This document shows positions 1-13,300 of a DNA stretch of 64,000 nt, in pieces (within the stretch, counting starts at the first letter, position 1; every line of letters starts with the position of its first letter). The DNA comes from Mytilus trossulus (taxonomy: Eukaryota > Mollusca > Bivalvia > Mytilida > Mytilidae). Location of the stretch: NCBI RefSeq assembly GCF_036588685.1, contig NC_086374.1, forward strand, positions 89,212,059 to 89,276,058, given 5' to 3'. Both the position numbers and the translations under genes were made by a program. Below the pieces are notes generated by a model. The model had not been told where the DNA came from. It made no database searches and was given only the letters and a program-made list of their open reading frames with translations.

Positions 1-532
1 ACATAATTGATATTCATGTCAACACCGAAGTGCTGACTACTGGGCTGGTGATACCTTCGGGGATGAAACGTCCACCAGCAGAGGCATCGAACCAGTGGTG
101 TAAATAGTTATCAAAGGTACCAGGATTATAATTTAGTACGCCAGACGCGCGTTTCGTCTACACAAGACTCATCAGTGACGCTCATATCAAAATAGTTATA
201 ACCCAAACAAATACAAAGTTGAAGAGCATTGGGGATCCAAAATTCCAAATAAGTTGTGCCAAATACGGCTAAGGTAATCTATGCCTGGGATATGAAAATC
301 CTTAGTTTTTCGAAAAATTCAAAATTTTGTAAACAGGGAATTTATCAAAATGACTACATAATTGATATTCATGTCAACACCGAAGTGCTGACTTCTGGGC
401 TGGTGATACCTTCGGGGACGAAATTTCCACCAGCAGAGGCATCGACTCAGTGGTGTGAATAGTAAGCAAAGGTACCAGGATTATAATTTAGTACGCCAGA
501 CGCGCGTTTCGTCTACATAAACGACGTGATAA
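1..532 (-). repeat. Interspersed repeat family D, tandem dimer
   Basis: Two copies of the same unit lie head to tail. The sequence that opens the window recurs from about 356, a period of about 355 bp. Each copy contains a block recognisable by 'acgcgcgtttcgtctac' and 'tatgcctgggat'. Further single copies in both orientations occur along the window (1310-1640, 6060-6470, 12930-13090, 14790-14920, 18465-18600, 35880-36015, 58355-58530, 59220-59570, 63890-64000). No coding content is supported. The left copy is cut by the window edge. Confidence 0.8.
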
Positions 533-3374
533 AAATAAAATCAATTTGTAATAGATCGTGATAAGTCCGAGGCTTATGAATTCCAGTTTCTACATAGGTT
601 CAAATGCTAATTTTATTTTCAATCAGTAAAGAACAAAGATCCAATGTTCCCTGCCATGCATATCATATGTCATATTTTATCTATCAAAGGGCAAGGAACA
701 AGGCATAACTAAAAAAACTCTTTTTTCTTTTTCCTTTTTTTTTTCAATATCGTAAGAGAAATAAAAGCTTCACAGCAAATGAAATGTGATTTCCATTACA
801 ATTTATATTTCGAAGGGTCATAACTGGTTAATAATATGTGATTACGACTTATTTTTCCAAATTGTCAAAGCCATTGCTTATGATATGAGTTTCTCCTAAT
901 CTAACAAGAATTGTACACATGAGAGTGCTAACAAGACTAGACGATCGGGCGCCCTGTATTTTATGTCTCCTGCAAAGCGTTTAGCTCAGTAATAAAAAAA
1001 CCCAAGGTTGTAGACTCAAATTCCTGGAAAGAGAAGTCACTTCATTTCCTATATTCCGAAGTGTCTAAATTATACAGAAGTGTCGCTGTAATGGGGTCCG
1101 TTTTTAAATATAGGATTGGGTGGGAAACTTTACATCAAATATTTATGAATTGAATGATGGTAGCTTCGAGGAAACAATAAACTTTGGTTCAAAATATAAA
1201 TTTATGAATTAGTGGGTATTTTGAAACAAAAATCTAACTAGTGTCGGATACTGGGGGAGTACATGCTCTGCGAAACGTCCACATCTTTTTAACCCTGGCT
1301 ACGCCACTGGGACACCTACTCAGCCTCAGCCTGTATTGACATGAATTATCACTGATATCAACTAAAGTATATTTGTTTATTCCCAAAATGTTAACTTGTT
1401 AGAAGTTCGAACTTTTTTTACAAAAAGGAATAAACAACCTCATCTGTATTTTGCAAAACTTTGCGGAATTGTTGATTCTCTACACTTTTCGACTTTGTCC
1501 TCGATTTAACCTTTTAATTTTTACGATTCGAGCGTTACTGATGAGTACTTTTGTACACAAATCACACATCTTGTGTATAAGATCTAAAGCGTTTCTTTCA
1601 TATTTTTATATTGATGGTTAGTATTTGTCAGATATTAAATCATAATAATCATTTGTAATACGTATACCCTATACCGCAGCTCAGACCAAAAAAGACAGAA
1701 AAATCAACAAATAGGTATATAACCGTATAATAACGTAATCTAGATATATAAGCCTGGTTTGTTAACATAAGAATATATTCTGACTCCTAAATGTGTATTT
1801 GTACTTGACCTTAAGACAGTTTTTTTCTTTAATATAGAAACTTATTGTTAAATCAATCAAATGTGCGACTGGTACAAATAGACAAATTCTATTTTTGAAT
1901 TCTCCGGTACGATATCATGGCTTCGTTTTATTTCTTTAAACTTTTGGTTTTGTAACTTTCTTTAAGAATAGAATCACAATCAAAGTGAGCATGATATGAA
2001 AAACAAACTCGTGGCTATCGTATCGACTGGGAGATATATATTCCGTATGCAGGCGCTGCTTATATGTTGCTACATGAAATTGGAATTTTCAGAACTGAGA
2101 AGCTTTTATGTTCACTTTTGTTGTAAAGCTCTTAACTTAGTAATATACGTTTCTTATCATGGTGCGAACAATTCAGTTTTAAGAAAGGTGTCGCGTGTGA
2201 GGCATGATAATGACGACAAATCTCCTGTATTAATCGATTTTTATAGATTTAAATGTGAGATCTGAGAATCTAAGCTTCAGATAAGTTTTTGTGAACCGTT
2301 TGTACAAAGTTTGTTTTTTTGGTACGTACACGTATTGTTTTTTTTTATTTGTCAAATTATCCTCAGGGTTGAAGAGAATCTGTACGATAAATTGTTCTGT
2401 TCTGCAAGTAGTGGTAATTGCTTATTTCAAAATATGTACATACATATAAGAAGGAATGAAGTCATGATTATTCTTTTATTGTTTCGTCCTGATAATGCAT
2501 GTGAGATTGCTATGCTAAAGTTTTGTCTTACATATATAAATTCTTTAACAATTTAATCATCAATGAAGGGTAAATTGCATTCAATAAGAAAATAACCCTA
2601 TAACAACAATAGCCAAAAATATTAGGTAAAAATATCTGGTTATTTGGCGTCGTAATTCATAAGCACCTTATTCTGGTTATTTTATATTTAAAATACAACA
2701 TTGAATGAAAAAAGATTTTTATTTATCTAAAACAAATATATATATCTCAACAATTTTTTTTTTGAAATCTTAAAAGTACAGTTGAGTAATATTTGATGTT
2801 TTTTTTACAACAATTTTATGTTTTTTTTCGTTTCTGAACAACAGCCTTCCTGAATATGCAGTTATAATCTTCAAATAGAAGATAAAAGTACATAACGAAA
2901 ATAAAAATGTAAATTCCCACAAGTTTCTTCAACAAATCACAATCCTTTTATAATCTTCAAAAGATCCTAAAACTCCCACCATGAATAAATGACATGCAAA
3001 TTGGCCAAGAAAATAGATAGAAAATCGTTATAACAATGTGTTATAGATATTGTACAAACCATTGCCGTACTTTTGTTCTGTATTTTCAGAATACTTGTAA
3101 ACCTTAGAGAGGTCTTCTAGTAACTAGTATCAACATGTTTTCATTTGATAAGTGGAATGTGAAAATTTTAAGTTTTTGTCCATTTACGATATTTTGTAGT
3201 AACACTGTTAATGCTTTGTACTTTGGATATAATTTTTACATGCTGTACATGTTTTCCTATATAAGAAATACTTATCATTCCTGAATTGACATCTTAGCTT
3301 TCGAAGCTGGACAAACTTCCATTTAGAAAACACAGAATCACATCAAGAAATTCATTTCTGGTAAATTGAGTGAC
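533..3374. other. Intergenic stretch without a recognisable gene
   Basis: This is AT-rich DNA. It holds a plus-oriented family D fragment at about 1310-1640 and a reverse-transcriptase relic at about 1990-2145. I see no exon with convincing splice borders and no RNA gene. Confidence 0.6.
1990..2145 (-). mobile_element. Reverse-transcriptase relic (minus strand)
   Basis: Read on the minus strand, the stretch around 2010-2060 matches the segment of the better preserved copies at 60790 and 62590 (peptide core YGVYxSQLIRYSR), and the part near 2110-2140 matches their KTKLYDK segment. The copy is short, frameshifted and not coding. Similarity was judged by eye. Confidence 0.6.
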
Positions 3375-3375
3375 T

Positions 3376-4380
3376 GTTGTAAAATGCAATGAATGATACA
3401 ATGCTTAACAATTGTTGAATGGAAGGAACGATACCATGTTTGCCCTTCTGTATAATGGAAGGTACGATATCATGCTTGTCCTTCTGAATAACGCCAGGAA
3501 TGATATCATGCTTGTCCTTCTGTAGAATGCAAGGATCGATACCATGCTTGCCCTGCTGTGGAATGCAAGGAATGATTCAATGCTTGTCCATCTGTAAAAT
3601 TCAAGGACCGATACCGTGCTTGCCCTTCTGTAGAATGCAAGGAATGATACTTTGCTTGTCCTTCTGTAGAAGGCAAGGAATGATACCATGCTTGCCCTTT
3701 TGTAAAATGGAGGGAACGATACCGTGTTGCCCTTCTGTATAATGGAAGGTACGATACCATGCTTTCCCTTCTGTAGGATGGAAGGAACGATACCATGCTT
3801 GCCCTTCTGTAAAATGGAAGGATAGCTACCATGATTGCCCTTCTGTAGAATGCAATGACCAATATAATGCTTGCCCTTCTGTAGAATGCAACGACCGATA
3901 CTATGCTTGCCCTTCTGTAGAATTCAAGGACCGATACCGTGCTTGCCCTTATGTAGAATGCAAGAAATGATACCATGCTTGTCCTTCTGTAGAATGCAAG
4001 GATCGATACCATGCTTGCCCTGCTTTAGAATGCAAGGAATGATACCATGCTTGTCCACCTGTAAAATGCAAGAACCGATACCGTGTTTGCCCTTCAGTAG
4101 AATGCAAGGAATGATACTTTGCTTGTCCTTCTGTAGAATGCAATGAATGATACCATGCTTGCCCTTTTGTAAAATGCAAAGATCGATACCATGCTTGCCT
4201 TTCTGTAGAATAGATGCCTGGAAAGATACATTGTTTGCCCTTCTGTAGAATGGACGAAACGGTATCATGCTTGCCCTTCTGTGGGATATAAGGAATGATA
4301 ACATGCATGTCCTTCTGTATAATGCAAGGAATGATACCATGCTTGTCCTTCTGTAGAATGTATGGAACGATACCTGTAAC
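3376..4380. repeat. 36-bp minisatellite, about 27 copies
   Basis: About one kilobase is built from a diverged 36-bp unit (typical core 'gataccatgcttgcccttc', then 'tgtagaatgcaagga'). Because 36 is a multiple of three and the unit lacks stops in several frames, long overlapping ORFs of 12-residue repeats are open on both strands. They have no signal peptide, no clear splice sites and no conserved frame preference, so I treat them as by-products of the repeat. Units differ by about 5-20 percent, and the outer units are the most degenerate. Confidence 0.9.
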
Positions 4381-7261
4381 ACTTGAGTGAACCCCTGACA
4401 TTTTCCACGAGTCCATAGAAACGGACAAAAATATCAAAAGTATCTACATTATATATAATAAATAAAAAGTTTAACTCTATTGAACTTTACGACTGTTGTC
4501 TCATTTAAGGTAGGGTAATAATACCTTCCTTTTAGAGTGACCTTGTATAAACCACAGCGTTTGTTTCGCATTCAGCGTACCTGACTCCAGTTTGTAGTTC
4601 ACTTATTTCTTATCAACGTTTTATTTTGTCATATTTTCTAATGCCGATAATTGATGACAGATCTTTGATGGTGTTGGTTTTATTTATTAATAACTTCTAA
4701 AGACTCAGTCGATGGAAATCTTGGTATGCATGCTCTGTTTTTTTTTATGTTTGATATACCCATAGACCAAGGTGAGCGACATAGTCTCTCGAGCCTCTAG
4801 TTATTAGTTACATTGATTTGACTCCTTAATCTATTTACAATTATTAACTTCGCGATAAGTCCAAAGAAGCCTAAATAAGTTACATATGGTACACCTTCTT
4901 CAGCTTAAACATTAATCATCTGGTAGTGTATTGTTATAAATCATGTAAATGTAGAATTATTAGTGTTTGGTACACATATAACATAATACACAGTGATGAT
5001 AAGTGGGACATATGACACGGGCATTAATAGACTTTTTTAATTTGAAAATAATAAAATAGAATAAATCATCTTTCATTTAATTCTCTCAAATACTTACACG
5101 ACATTAACCTGTTACATATTAGTATTGATATGTTTTGTATTTTGTTTTTAACAAGTTGTTGTGTGTCAGACTTCATTCATTAAAATCTGTCGGGGAAAAA
5201 TAGTTTTAAGTACGTTGTATTAGGTATGAGCTACAACGTTTCATTTTGACTTATACTAATATTCCTTTGTTTTAGTCTGCTAGAAAATGTCTAATCAAAA
5301 TATGGTGTTAAAAAAATATCATTCCGAATACACTTTATCGAATATTATCTAAGGGAAAACTATATAATAAAAACAAATAAAAACAAACAAGTTGTTAATC
5401 TAGTGCTTTGGAAGCGCACTGCTTGATTTACATTGGTATAATACCTGAATTCTTACGGCACTGCATGAAGTACAGGGACATGAGGAGAACAATAATATCT
5501 AGGACTGTAATAGCTGCAATATCGAACTTTATCCGCGGAATATTTAAAATCTAAGATAAGTATGATGTTAATCAAGGCCGTGCCCAAAACATGACTAGTG
5601 TATGTTAATCAATCATCAGCAATATCGAATAGCACTACAAATTGAACAAAACACTTTCTAAAAAGAGGCTGGAGACACCTTATAGAAAAGGCAAAATTCA
5701 TAGGGCAACAAGAAACCGACAACACCATGGCCTAATATGAAACAACGTCAAAAAAACAATACAGTCTTAAAATCACTTCATAGCAATTAAATAACAAACA
5801 ACAGTCTAGAAAATTCTGAAGGTATGAATTCTCAGGTGTACTTATTCCATATCTTCTATCCGTTGTTTTGATCGCTTATGTTAAGTGTACAAACTCAATG
5901 TTAAATGGTATTTTGTTTAGGTACAATCGAGGTAAAGAGCACAGGACAGCGGCTACGACATTTGGGAATATCTGTGGTCATACGGACATAATTATTCCAT
6001 AACGGTCAAACCAATTCAAAGATTTTTTTGTTCGAATCAGATTGGTATTTTCCTAATAATATTTATTCCTAAAACAGGTAATCAACGCGCCTCTGGCGCA
6101 ATTACAAAATTTCAATCCTTGTATCTATAATGAGTTTATTAACAACCACTTGGTCGGTGCCACTGCTGGTAGATTAAAAAAAAAACCGAGGACATATTAG
6201 CCCAGAAGTCAGCACTTTTGTGTTTACATGAATTATCATTGGTATGGTTATAATGATAAAAAAACGTTTTTTGAAAAACAAAGGCTTTTCTACCTCAGGA
6301 ATAGATAACTAGTCTAGCTGTGTTTGGCAAAACTTTCAGGATTTTTGCTCTTCATACTTTATTTGGCCTCATTTTTTTCCGAGCGCCACTGGTGAGTATT
6401 TTGTAGACAAAATGCGAGTTTGGTACAAATACAAAATTTAAATCCTGATATCTATGATGAGTTTATTTATGTCAAATAGTAAATTTCAACATTTTAATGA
6501 CATGATCATATTCATTATCTATAAAGTAAACATGATTTTGAATAGATGGAAAAATTATACATTTCCGAGGTCTACTCATTCCTTCTTCATCTATGTACCA
6601 AATGTGGATTTTGAAAATATATTTCCTGTCATTGAATGACGAAATCATCAAAAGAAAAGCTTATATAAGCGTTACAAAGCTTTTGAATGCATCATTTACT
6701 ATTTTAAATGTGGATAATACATCGGATGATGGAACAGTATGCATGTAAGGAAGTTGCCACTTATTCCTATATCAATGTGGAGTGCTTTAATGAAGTTCAA
6801 AGATCTAAGTATTTTTGCCCACTACAAAAAGTAAAATAAAATTCAACTGAAAGTCACTAAATCAAATGGCAAAATCAAATGATAAAACACATCAAACATA
6901 TGGACAACAATATGAAACAAACACATTGTTCGTGATTAAAAGAGGGATGTTAACTTTATTTTTAACGAAAGCAACATTTCAAAATTAGATGAGGAGTATA
7001 AATAAGGGCAAACAATTTCAGTCTTGGTTGAATGGTTTTTGAAATGATATTCACACAACCAATTTTACTGTATCAGGTGCACATCTGGAAATTTGATGTC
7101 TAGTCATACTATTTCAAAATCCTGAAATACATCAATTAAAGACAAATACAAATACAAACACAGAATCAATGCTTTGTATAAGGGATTTATAATCCTTATT
7201 CCAAAGTGATTTTCGATTATTGATGATAAAAATTACTATAAAAAATAAGGCCGTTAGTTTT

Positions 7262-7412
7262 CTCGTTTGAATTATTCACATTGTCATTTCGTTTTTTTTT
7301 TTATCTGACTATGTGGCATGGACGTACTGTGACCTATAGCTGTTAATTTCTGTGTCATTTTGGTCTCTTGTGGAGAGTTGTCTCATTTGCAATCATACCA
7401 CATCTTATATTT
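7262..7412 (-). repeat. Interspersed repeat family A
   Basis: The reverse complement carries the family hallmark 'gatgtggtatgattgc' followed by 'aatgagacaact' and a 'ggccccgatatgacaat' type end. Other copies are listed separately. It is non-coding. Confidence 0.7.
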
Positions 7413-8892
7413 TATATTATTTTCATGCAGTACCAATACACTGTTAAATATTTGTAATTTGTTGTTATTTATATTTGGAGTTATACAAACCTAGGAATTG
7501 GTTAATTCATTATGTACTTTACAAAGTCATGGCTTTAAATTCATTCTGTATCATATTAATTCTTGGAAAATTTGTATTTGTGCATAAAAAATTATGTTCT
7601 TCTGTTATTCTAATAAAAAAAAGATACTAATAACATAATGTCAATTGCATCTTTCGATGCAGAGTTATGGGATTGTAACACATTAAATTGATAATTTCAT
7701 ATACGTATTAGGTGTTATATATTTGATCGTATGTGTGGATATTTTACAACATAATTATTCTCGGGGGCGTTAAAGCGCTGCAAATCATTGGTGGGCGCTG
7801 GAACATTGTGTTCAGATTGTAATAACGTTCTATACATCTGTGTTGATTACATTTTTCATAAAGCTTTTTGTCATTAAAATATCATTTCTTAACAATTAGA
7901 TTTGAGCAGTGTTTAATAAAACGTTTACATCTTGGTTTATTGGTTCATCTGACAGTTGCAATAGTAAATTTATTTTTTGCTATACACCTATCACACAGTT
8001 TTTACGCCTTATTTATTAAACTTATTTGTTTTCAAAATCTCTGAAGATATGGTTTTGAAATGACTTAAGATTCGAAATTAGAATATTGTCCACCTTAATG
8101 TGTGATAAAAAAAATTTCACCTTTATTAATCAATAAAATCATTTTCATTTGTCTCAGAAGCACTATTTTAGCAATTCAAGTCAGACAAAATTTATAACGC
8201 TCATATGACGGAACTATTCGAAGCCTCTTATAGATACATATACGCCATTGGGATGTGATGTATTACCTACATTTACATACTGATTTATGTTCCTTGAAGC
8301 AGTAGACATTTAGCTGTCAAATGTCTCTTTCTTGAAATCGTCGTCTCAAATGTAGCATTATATTTTTGTAACCAACCGTACCGCACAAAGGTGGATGCCA
8401 GTTTAAAATGTACATACTCGATATGCTTCAATTTTCTGAGAAAATTCGATCACCTTTTATAGATGGCTACTTTGCTTTCTATACAGATTCCTGGACATCT
8501 TAACAGTACTATGGCATGGCAACAGAAAAGACCGTTGTAAAAGTCTCAGTGGGATTAGGTGGCACTGTAGGCATAACAAATCAAAAGTTTGCGCATGTTA
8601 GATAGACCATTACTTGATATTTCATAAAATCCATTAGTCGTGTAATGCTGAAAAGGGATGGAATTGCTGCAAATTATGCAAATTCATAAGAAGACACAAA
8701 GCCAACAGCAATGAAAATAGATGAAGAACACGTTATTGCCATTGTGAACCATCTAAATGATCCATGACTGATTCCTTAGGTGTGGAATCCCACCCTCAAT
8801 GTCTTATCAATATCTCGTATATAACGTCCAGTGTTCAGTTTAATATGCATATTATTCTATGATCATGTAAATGCAGTACGAATATGTATAGA

Positions 8893-9205
8893 AGGTTAAA
8901 TCACAAAAATACTGAACTCCGAGAAAAAGTCAAAACAGAAAGTTTCTAATCATATCGCAAATCGAAAGCTCAAAAACATCAAACGAATGGATAACAACTG
9001 TCTTATTCCTGATTTAGTACTGGCATTTTTTTTGTAGAAAATGTTGGATTGAACCTGATTTTATAGCTAGCCAAACGTTCTCATTTGTATGACAGTCGCA
9101 TCAATTTCCATTTAAATGACAACGATGCGTGAACAAAACAAGTAGACAAAATAGGTAAAATGTCAATAATAGGGGTACAGCCGTCAGCATTGTGTTATAA
9201 TCTTA
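8893..9205 (+). repeat. Interspersed repeat family F, long copy
   Basis: Begins near 'aaatcacaaaaatactgaac' and runs through 'ctgatttagtactggca' and 'gacagtcgcatcaa'. The same order of blocks recurs at 48056-48290 (+), 12715-12860 (+), 17590-17767 (-), 35044-35225 (-) and 38600-38740 (-). It is non-coding. Confidence 0.75.
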
Positions 9206-10225
9206 ATCACTATAAAAACAAACAAATATATACCAAAGAACCACAAATAAGCATATACAAAATTTAACATCCTCATCCTTCTTTTTTTTTATTGTACGAT
9301 TTTATTGTTGACAGGCATATTATCCTTACTCCGAACCTGCCTTTATTTACTCATGCGTAAATTAGTATCATTAAAGACTCGTTTTTAGTTCTTTGGTTTG
9401 ATATGGCTTGGGGTCGGATCCCAGACTCCCACCTCCCCACATTCATGGTGTGAGTAGTAAACCAAGGGAATAGCCATAATGTTTAGCAATTGATACATAC
9501 AAAACCAACCTGGTTTGAATATTCTTATAACGTGAACATAGATAACTTCTACTTTTTAAAACAGTACCAGTTCTTCTTTTGTTTACATTTATAATTTTAA
9601 TAAAATCAAAACCCAGATGAAGAAACGTCGCGAACAAGACCTGTATTCGACCATTGCTATATATTTCAACATAGAATTTTTTCACTAAAACAAGGCGTTG
9701 TGTAGGAGCGTTCCTTGATTTACATAAACTGAAAAACTTAAAATTTGAATGACGTTTGTTTTAAAAAAAAAATCCTGGCAAATGCCATTTTATTTTTGTC
9801 ATACAATTCAATTCCAAACATATAAATTCCATCGGCTTGAAATGGCCATTTCCTGTTATCCATTAAATTTCATTACTTGAACTCTTAAACTAAGAAATTT
9901 AATACTCTGTGTTAATTAAACTCGAAAACGTTTGTGTTAAAAGCAAACATGTTTATTTGTTTTTGCGTTGTAACTGAAATGTTAGTTTCAAATGGTCACG
10001 CGTTGGAGTTAAGTTTATGTACACAAAACAATATCCAGACAAAAATGAGCATTGTTTCATATTTTAAGTGTATATCGAACGATGTCAATTATACATTTTG
10101 AAATGTCTGATAAAATCTGAATCGGATTTACGTTTTAATACTCCGTAATTCCTGTCATTGTTTCATTAACTATAGTGACAAGTTAATCAGCACTAAATGA
10201 ACAGGATGGTCACGATTGGTCGCTT

Positions 10226-10261
10226 ATGCAAATATTTTGCATATGATAATGTATATAAAAG
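10226..10261 (+). promoter_or_regulatory. POU/octamer palindrome plus TATA box, promoter of the RFGR prohormone gene
   Basis: ATGCAAATATTTTGCAT at 10226-10242 holds two inverted octamer-type half sites (ATGCAAA and TTTGCAT) separated by 3 bp. Ten bases further on is TATATAAAAG (10252-10261). About 30 bp downstream is a short exon ending in a strong donor. POU-domain factors bind ATGCAAAT and drive many neuroendocrine genes, so the context fits, but binding here is inferred. Confidence 0.6.
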
Positions 10262-10282
10262 TAGACAATATTTCATATCGGT

Positions 10283-10318
10283 CCTTTCTAAGAACATTTG
10301 AGGATTGATAATTGTATG
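10283..10318 (+). CDS. First exon of the RFGR prohormone gene (5'UTR plus start codon)
   Basis: About 30 bp after the TATA box, a short leader contains a single ATG (10316-10318) and is followed at once by a consensus donor (gtaagt at 10319). The next coding exon begins, after an AG acceptor with a pyrimidine-rich tract, with a second ATG in the same frame, so splicing would give Met-Met-Asp-Ala. The transcription start (about 10283) is estimated from the TATA position. If this exon belongs elsewhere, translation could start at 17825 with the loss of only one residue. Confidence 0.5.
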
Positions 10319-13300
10319 GTAAGTTCTTGTTTTACATTTAAACTATATAAATACATTTTTATTTATTCACTTAAAATCTCATTTACATTAGTGTACGTTT
10401 TACTTGAGTTCCCTTATGTTTTTATGGGGCTTGTGTTGGTCTTTGATACATGTATACCTGAAGTGTTGCTTCTTATAATTTGTGTTTTTATTAAACTTGA
10501 AGATTTTTTGTATTACCCCTTGGAAGTATAAATCTCTTTAACTTAAGGTGGTACCCAACACATTCACTAAAATTAATTTGGCTCGTTTAATTTTCATGAA
10601 ATTTTGACAATGTATTTACTTTGACCCTTTAACAAAAATATAAAAAAAATGAAATTTTTTAACCAACCATTTTGTCAGAAAAATTCCACTGGTTCAATTG
10701 CAGTTTGACAAACACCAATTTTGATCATTGAGAAGCTTAATATTCCCTTTACAACACAACGTAATTAAAACCTTTCGCTGACTTTACAGAGTTATTTCCC
10801 TGTAGTGTTAGGTACCACCTTAAATGCGTTTAAAGAAAAAACATGCTTTAATGATTGAAATTGGGTCCGTATGAAAAAGTTAATTTCTATTTTGATACTG
10901 AAAACAGTCTCTTCTAATTCAAGATACTCCTTTCATTACGAAACTTTAACTCATTTTTAATTATTTATGTGATCAATAATATTTGCAATTTAATTATTGT
11001 AATTTTCAACTTTTAAGGAATACTTCGGGTTTTTGTTATTCAATAAGTGGCACTTGGTATAAGGTACCTCTTGATTTATCAAATCATTTGTGTTTATAGA
11101 ATACGATGTTACTTCTTGAGATAATTATTCGGAATACAAATAGTATCCTCCCATATTTTCCGTATTAATTCTGTATCAAATAATAATAAAAAAAAATCTA
11201 CTATATTTTTTTTAATTACTCGATTGTCTTAAAAAAAAACAAAGACTAAATAAATGCATTGTTATGATGAGTATTAAGTATTTCTAGCATGAAACGAAAA
11301 GATTTCTTCTTTATCTTAAGTTTGTCTTTAAAAATATAAAATGTATGCTTAATCATCCCTTTATTACAGTCATGAATGCTTTATCACCCTCAAACTAAGA
11401 TCATTATTCTGGTTACTGATTCACTATTTCGCTCTCTGAATCCCTAACCGGGTCACAAATTCTTTAATTTGATCACCAAATCTTCATTTTTGTCACAAAA
11501 TGCTTTAATCGGTCACAAAACATTTACTGCTGTAAAAATAGACACGGAACTAGAATTTAATGTAATGGAAAACGCTGCAAAGAATTAGAAATAAGTTAGG
11601 TCCGAGAACACAATTATTTCGTAGTGCATTTCTTTAGAACATAAATGAAAATAAAAAATATCCCACCTGCGCTTTCTCAAAGAAACTTTTACAGTGTGTT
11701 GTACTACTTTTGGGACAAATTATATCAAAATTATAGAAAACTTCGTCGTCTTTAACTCAAAATATGGACAATTTTATCTTAAGGGCGTCTTGAAATCTTT
11801 TGACAGCTTCCGAAGTGCTATTTTTCAACCTTTTTCACCTGGACCAAATCACTACTTTCCTTTAAAATTCTGGACCCAATTTTTTTACAGTGTAATTTCA
11901 TCCCCCTACTTACAATTTGAGGCATTAAACATGGAGAAATAAATTTGGAAGGGGTATAAAAATTCATAGCAAGTAACCCACTGTCAACACTAGGGACTAA
12001 ATCAAGGGACGACAATTGTGGTATCGGACCAAGTGCCAATATTTTGACACAAAAAGGGAAGATTTTGCCTCGTCTGAATGCGCATCTATATATACACAAA
12101 ACATTAACCTCCGCTTTACTTAAACAACAAAGTCTCAAGAACCGTCACACAAGCTTAATAAAAATCCTCTGTGATCTTAACAGACCAAACATTATACAAA
12201 TAAGAAAATGTGATATAATTGTAAGTGAAACAACTTTCCACCAGCGTGCAAATAAAGTGGATACATTAAATTATAGATCGCCCTGCGGACTTCAACAATG
12301 AGGAATACTCGTACCGTATAATCTGCAATACAGGAACGACATAAAAAAATTTAAACACTTCAAAGGAAAAATTAACCTATTACAAATTCTCTTTTAAAAA
12401 AAAATATGATAGACATGACCCATTAGTATACCGCTGTTCAAAACACATAAATCCATGGACAAAAAAACAAAATCGGGGCAACAAACCAAAATTGAGGGAA
12501 ACGCATTAAATATAAGGGAGAACAACGACGCAACATTAAAATATAACACACACAAAATCCTATGAGAATGAAAAATCTAACATCAAAACCAAATACATGA
12601 ATTTGGGATAGATATGTACCGTGACACGTCTTATAGTAATGTGAATTCACACTCAAAAATAAGAGAAAACAAACGACACAACGTTAAAATGTAACACACA
12701 CAGAAACGAACTATAATATAACAATGGCCATATTCCTGACTTGGTACAGGACATTTTTAAAGGAAAAAATGGTGGGTTGAACCTGGTTTGTGGCATGTCA
12801 AACCTCCCTATTTTATGGCCATGTGAAATATATATCATTAAGATGACAACACAACATTACAGGACTACAACGTAAAAAATAGGAGAACACAATTGACAAG
12901 GAAACACACGAAAAGGCAACATATTAAAAATTTTAATACGCCAGAAGTTCATTTTGTCCACACAAGACCTACTAGTGATGCCCAGATGCAAAATTTGAAA
13001 GCCGAAACAAGTACAAAGCCGAACAGCATCGAGGACCAAAAGTTTAAAAAAAGTTCTGCCAAAAACGGCCAGGGTTTTCTGTTAGGTACCAGAACATCCC
13101 TATTATTTAGAATAATTTAAATTATACTTTTGCAAACAGTAAATTTTATAAAATGACTATACAAAAGATATATGATAAAACTTAAGTATAAACTAATTAC
13201 AGGAAACAACCGAAATACATTACATAACCCGACAAATGCAACACCAATAATTGCATAATTGCCAATGAATCAAATATCTAACAGAGTCAAAATGAAAGCA

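Larger units (their letters stand above)
4386..10225. other. Intergenic DNA with repeat fragments
   Basis: No gene was recognised. Identifiable pieces are a short family E end at 4762-4806, a minus-strand reverse-transcriptase scrap at about 5955-6010, family D at 6060-6470, family F at 6840-6910 and 8893-9205, and family A at 7262-7412. A stretch at 8400-8880 has the texture of an old decayed coding element, with short open segments broken by stops, but I could not assign it. Confidence 0.5.

Noticed and set aside
968..1032. tRNA-like A box 'tttagctcagtaat' followed by a B-box-like 'gactcaaattcct'
   Set aside because: There is no cloverleaf: the anticodon region is a run of A and no acceptor stem forms.
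3405..4437. Several overlapping frames of 12-residue repeats on both strands, looking like repetitive proteins
   Set aside because: All follow from the 36-bp minisatellite unit lacking stops. There are no signal peptides, no splice borders and no single preferred frame.
10298..10531. 77-codon frame spanning the putative first exon of the prohormone gene
   Set aside because: It crosses the consensus donor at 10319, has no recognisable protein character and does not begin with ATG at its upstream end.
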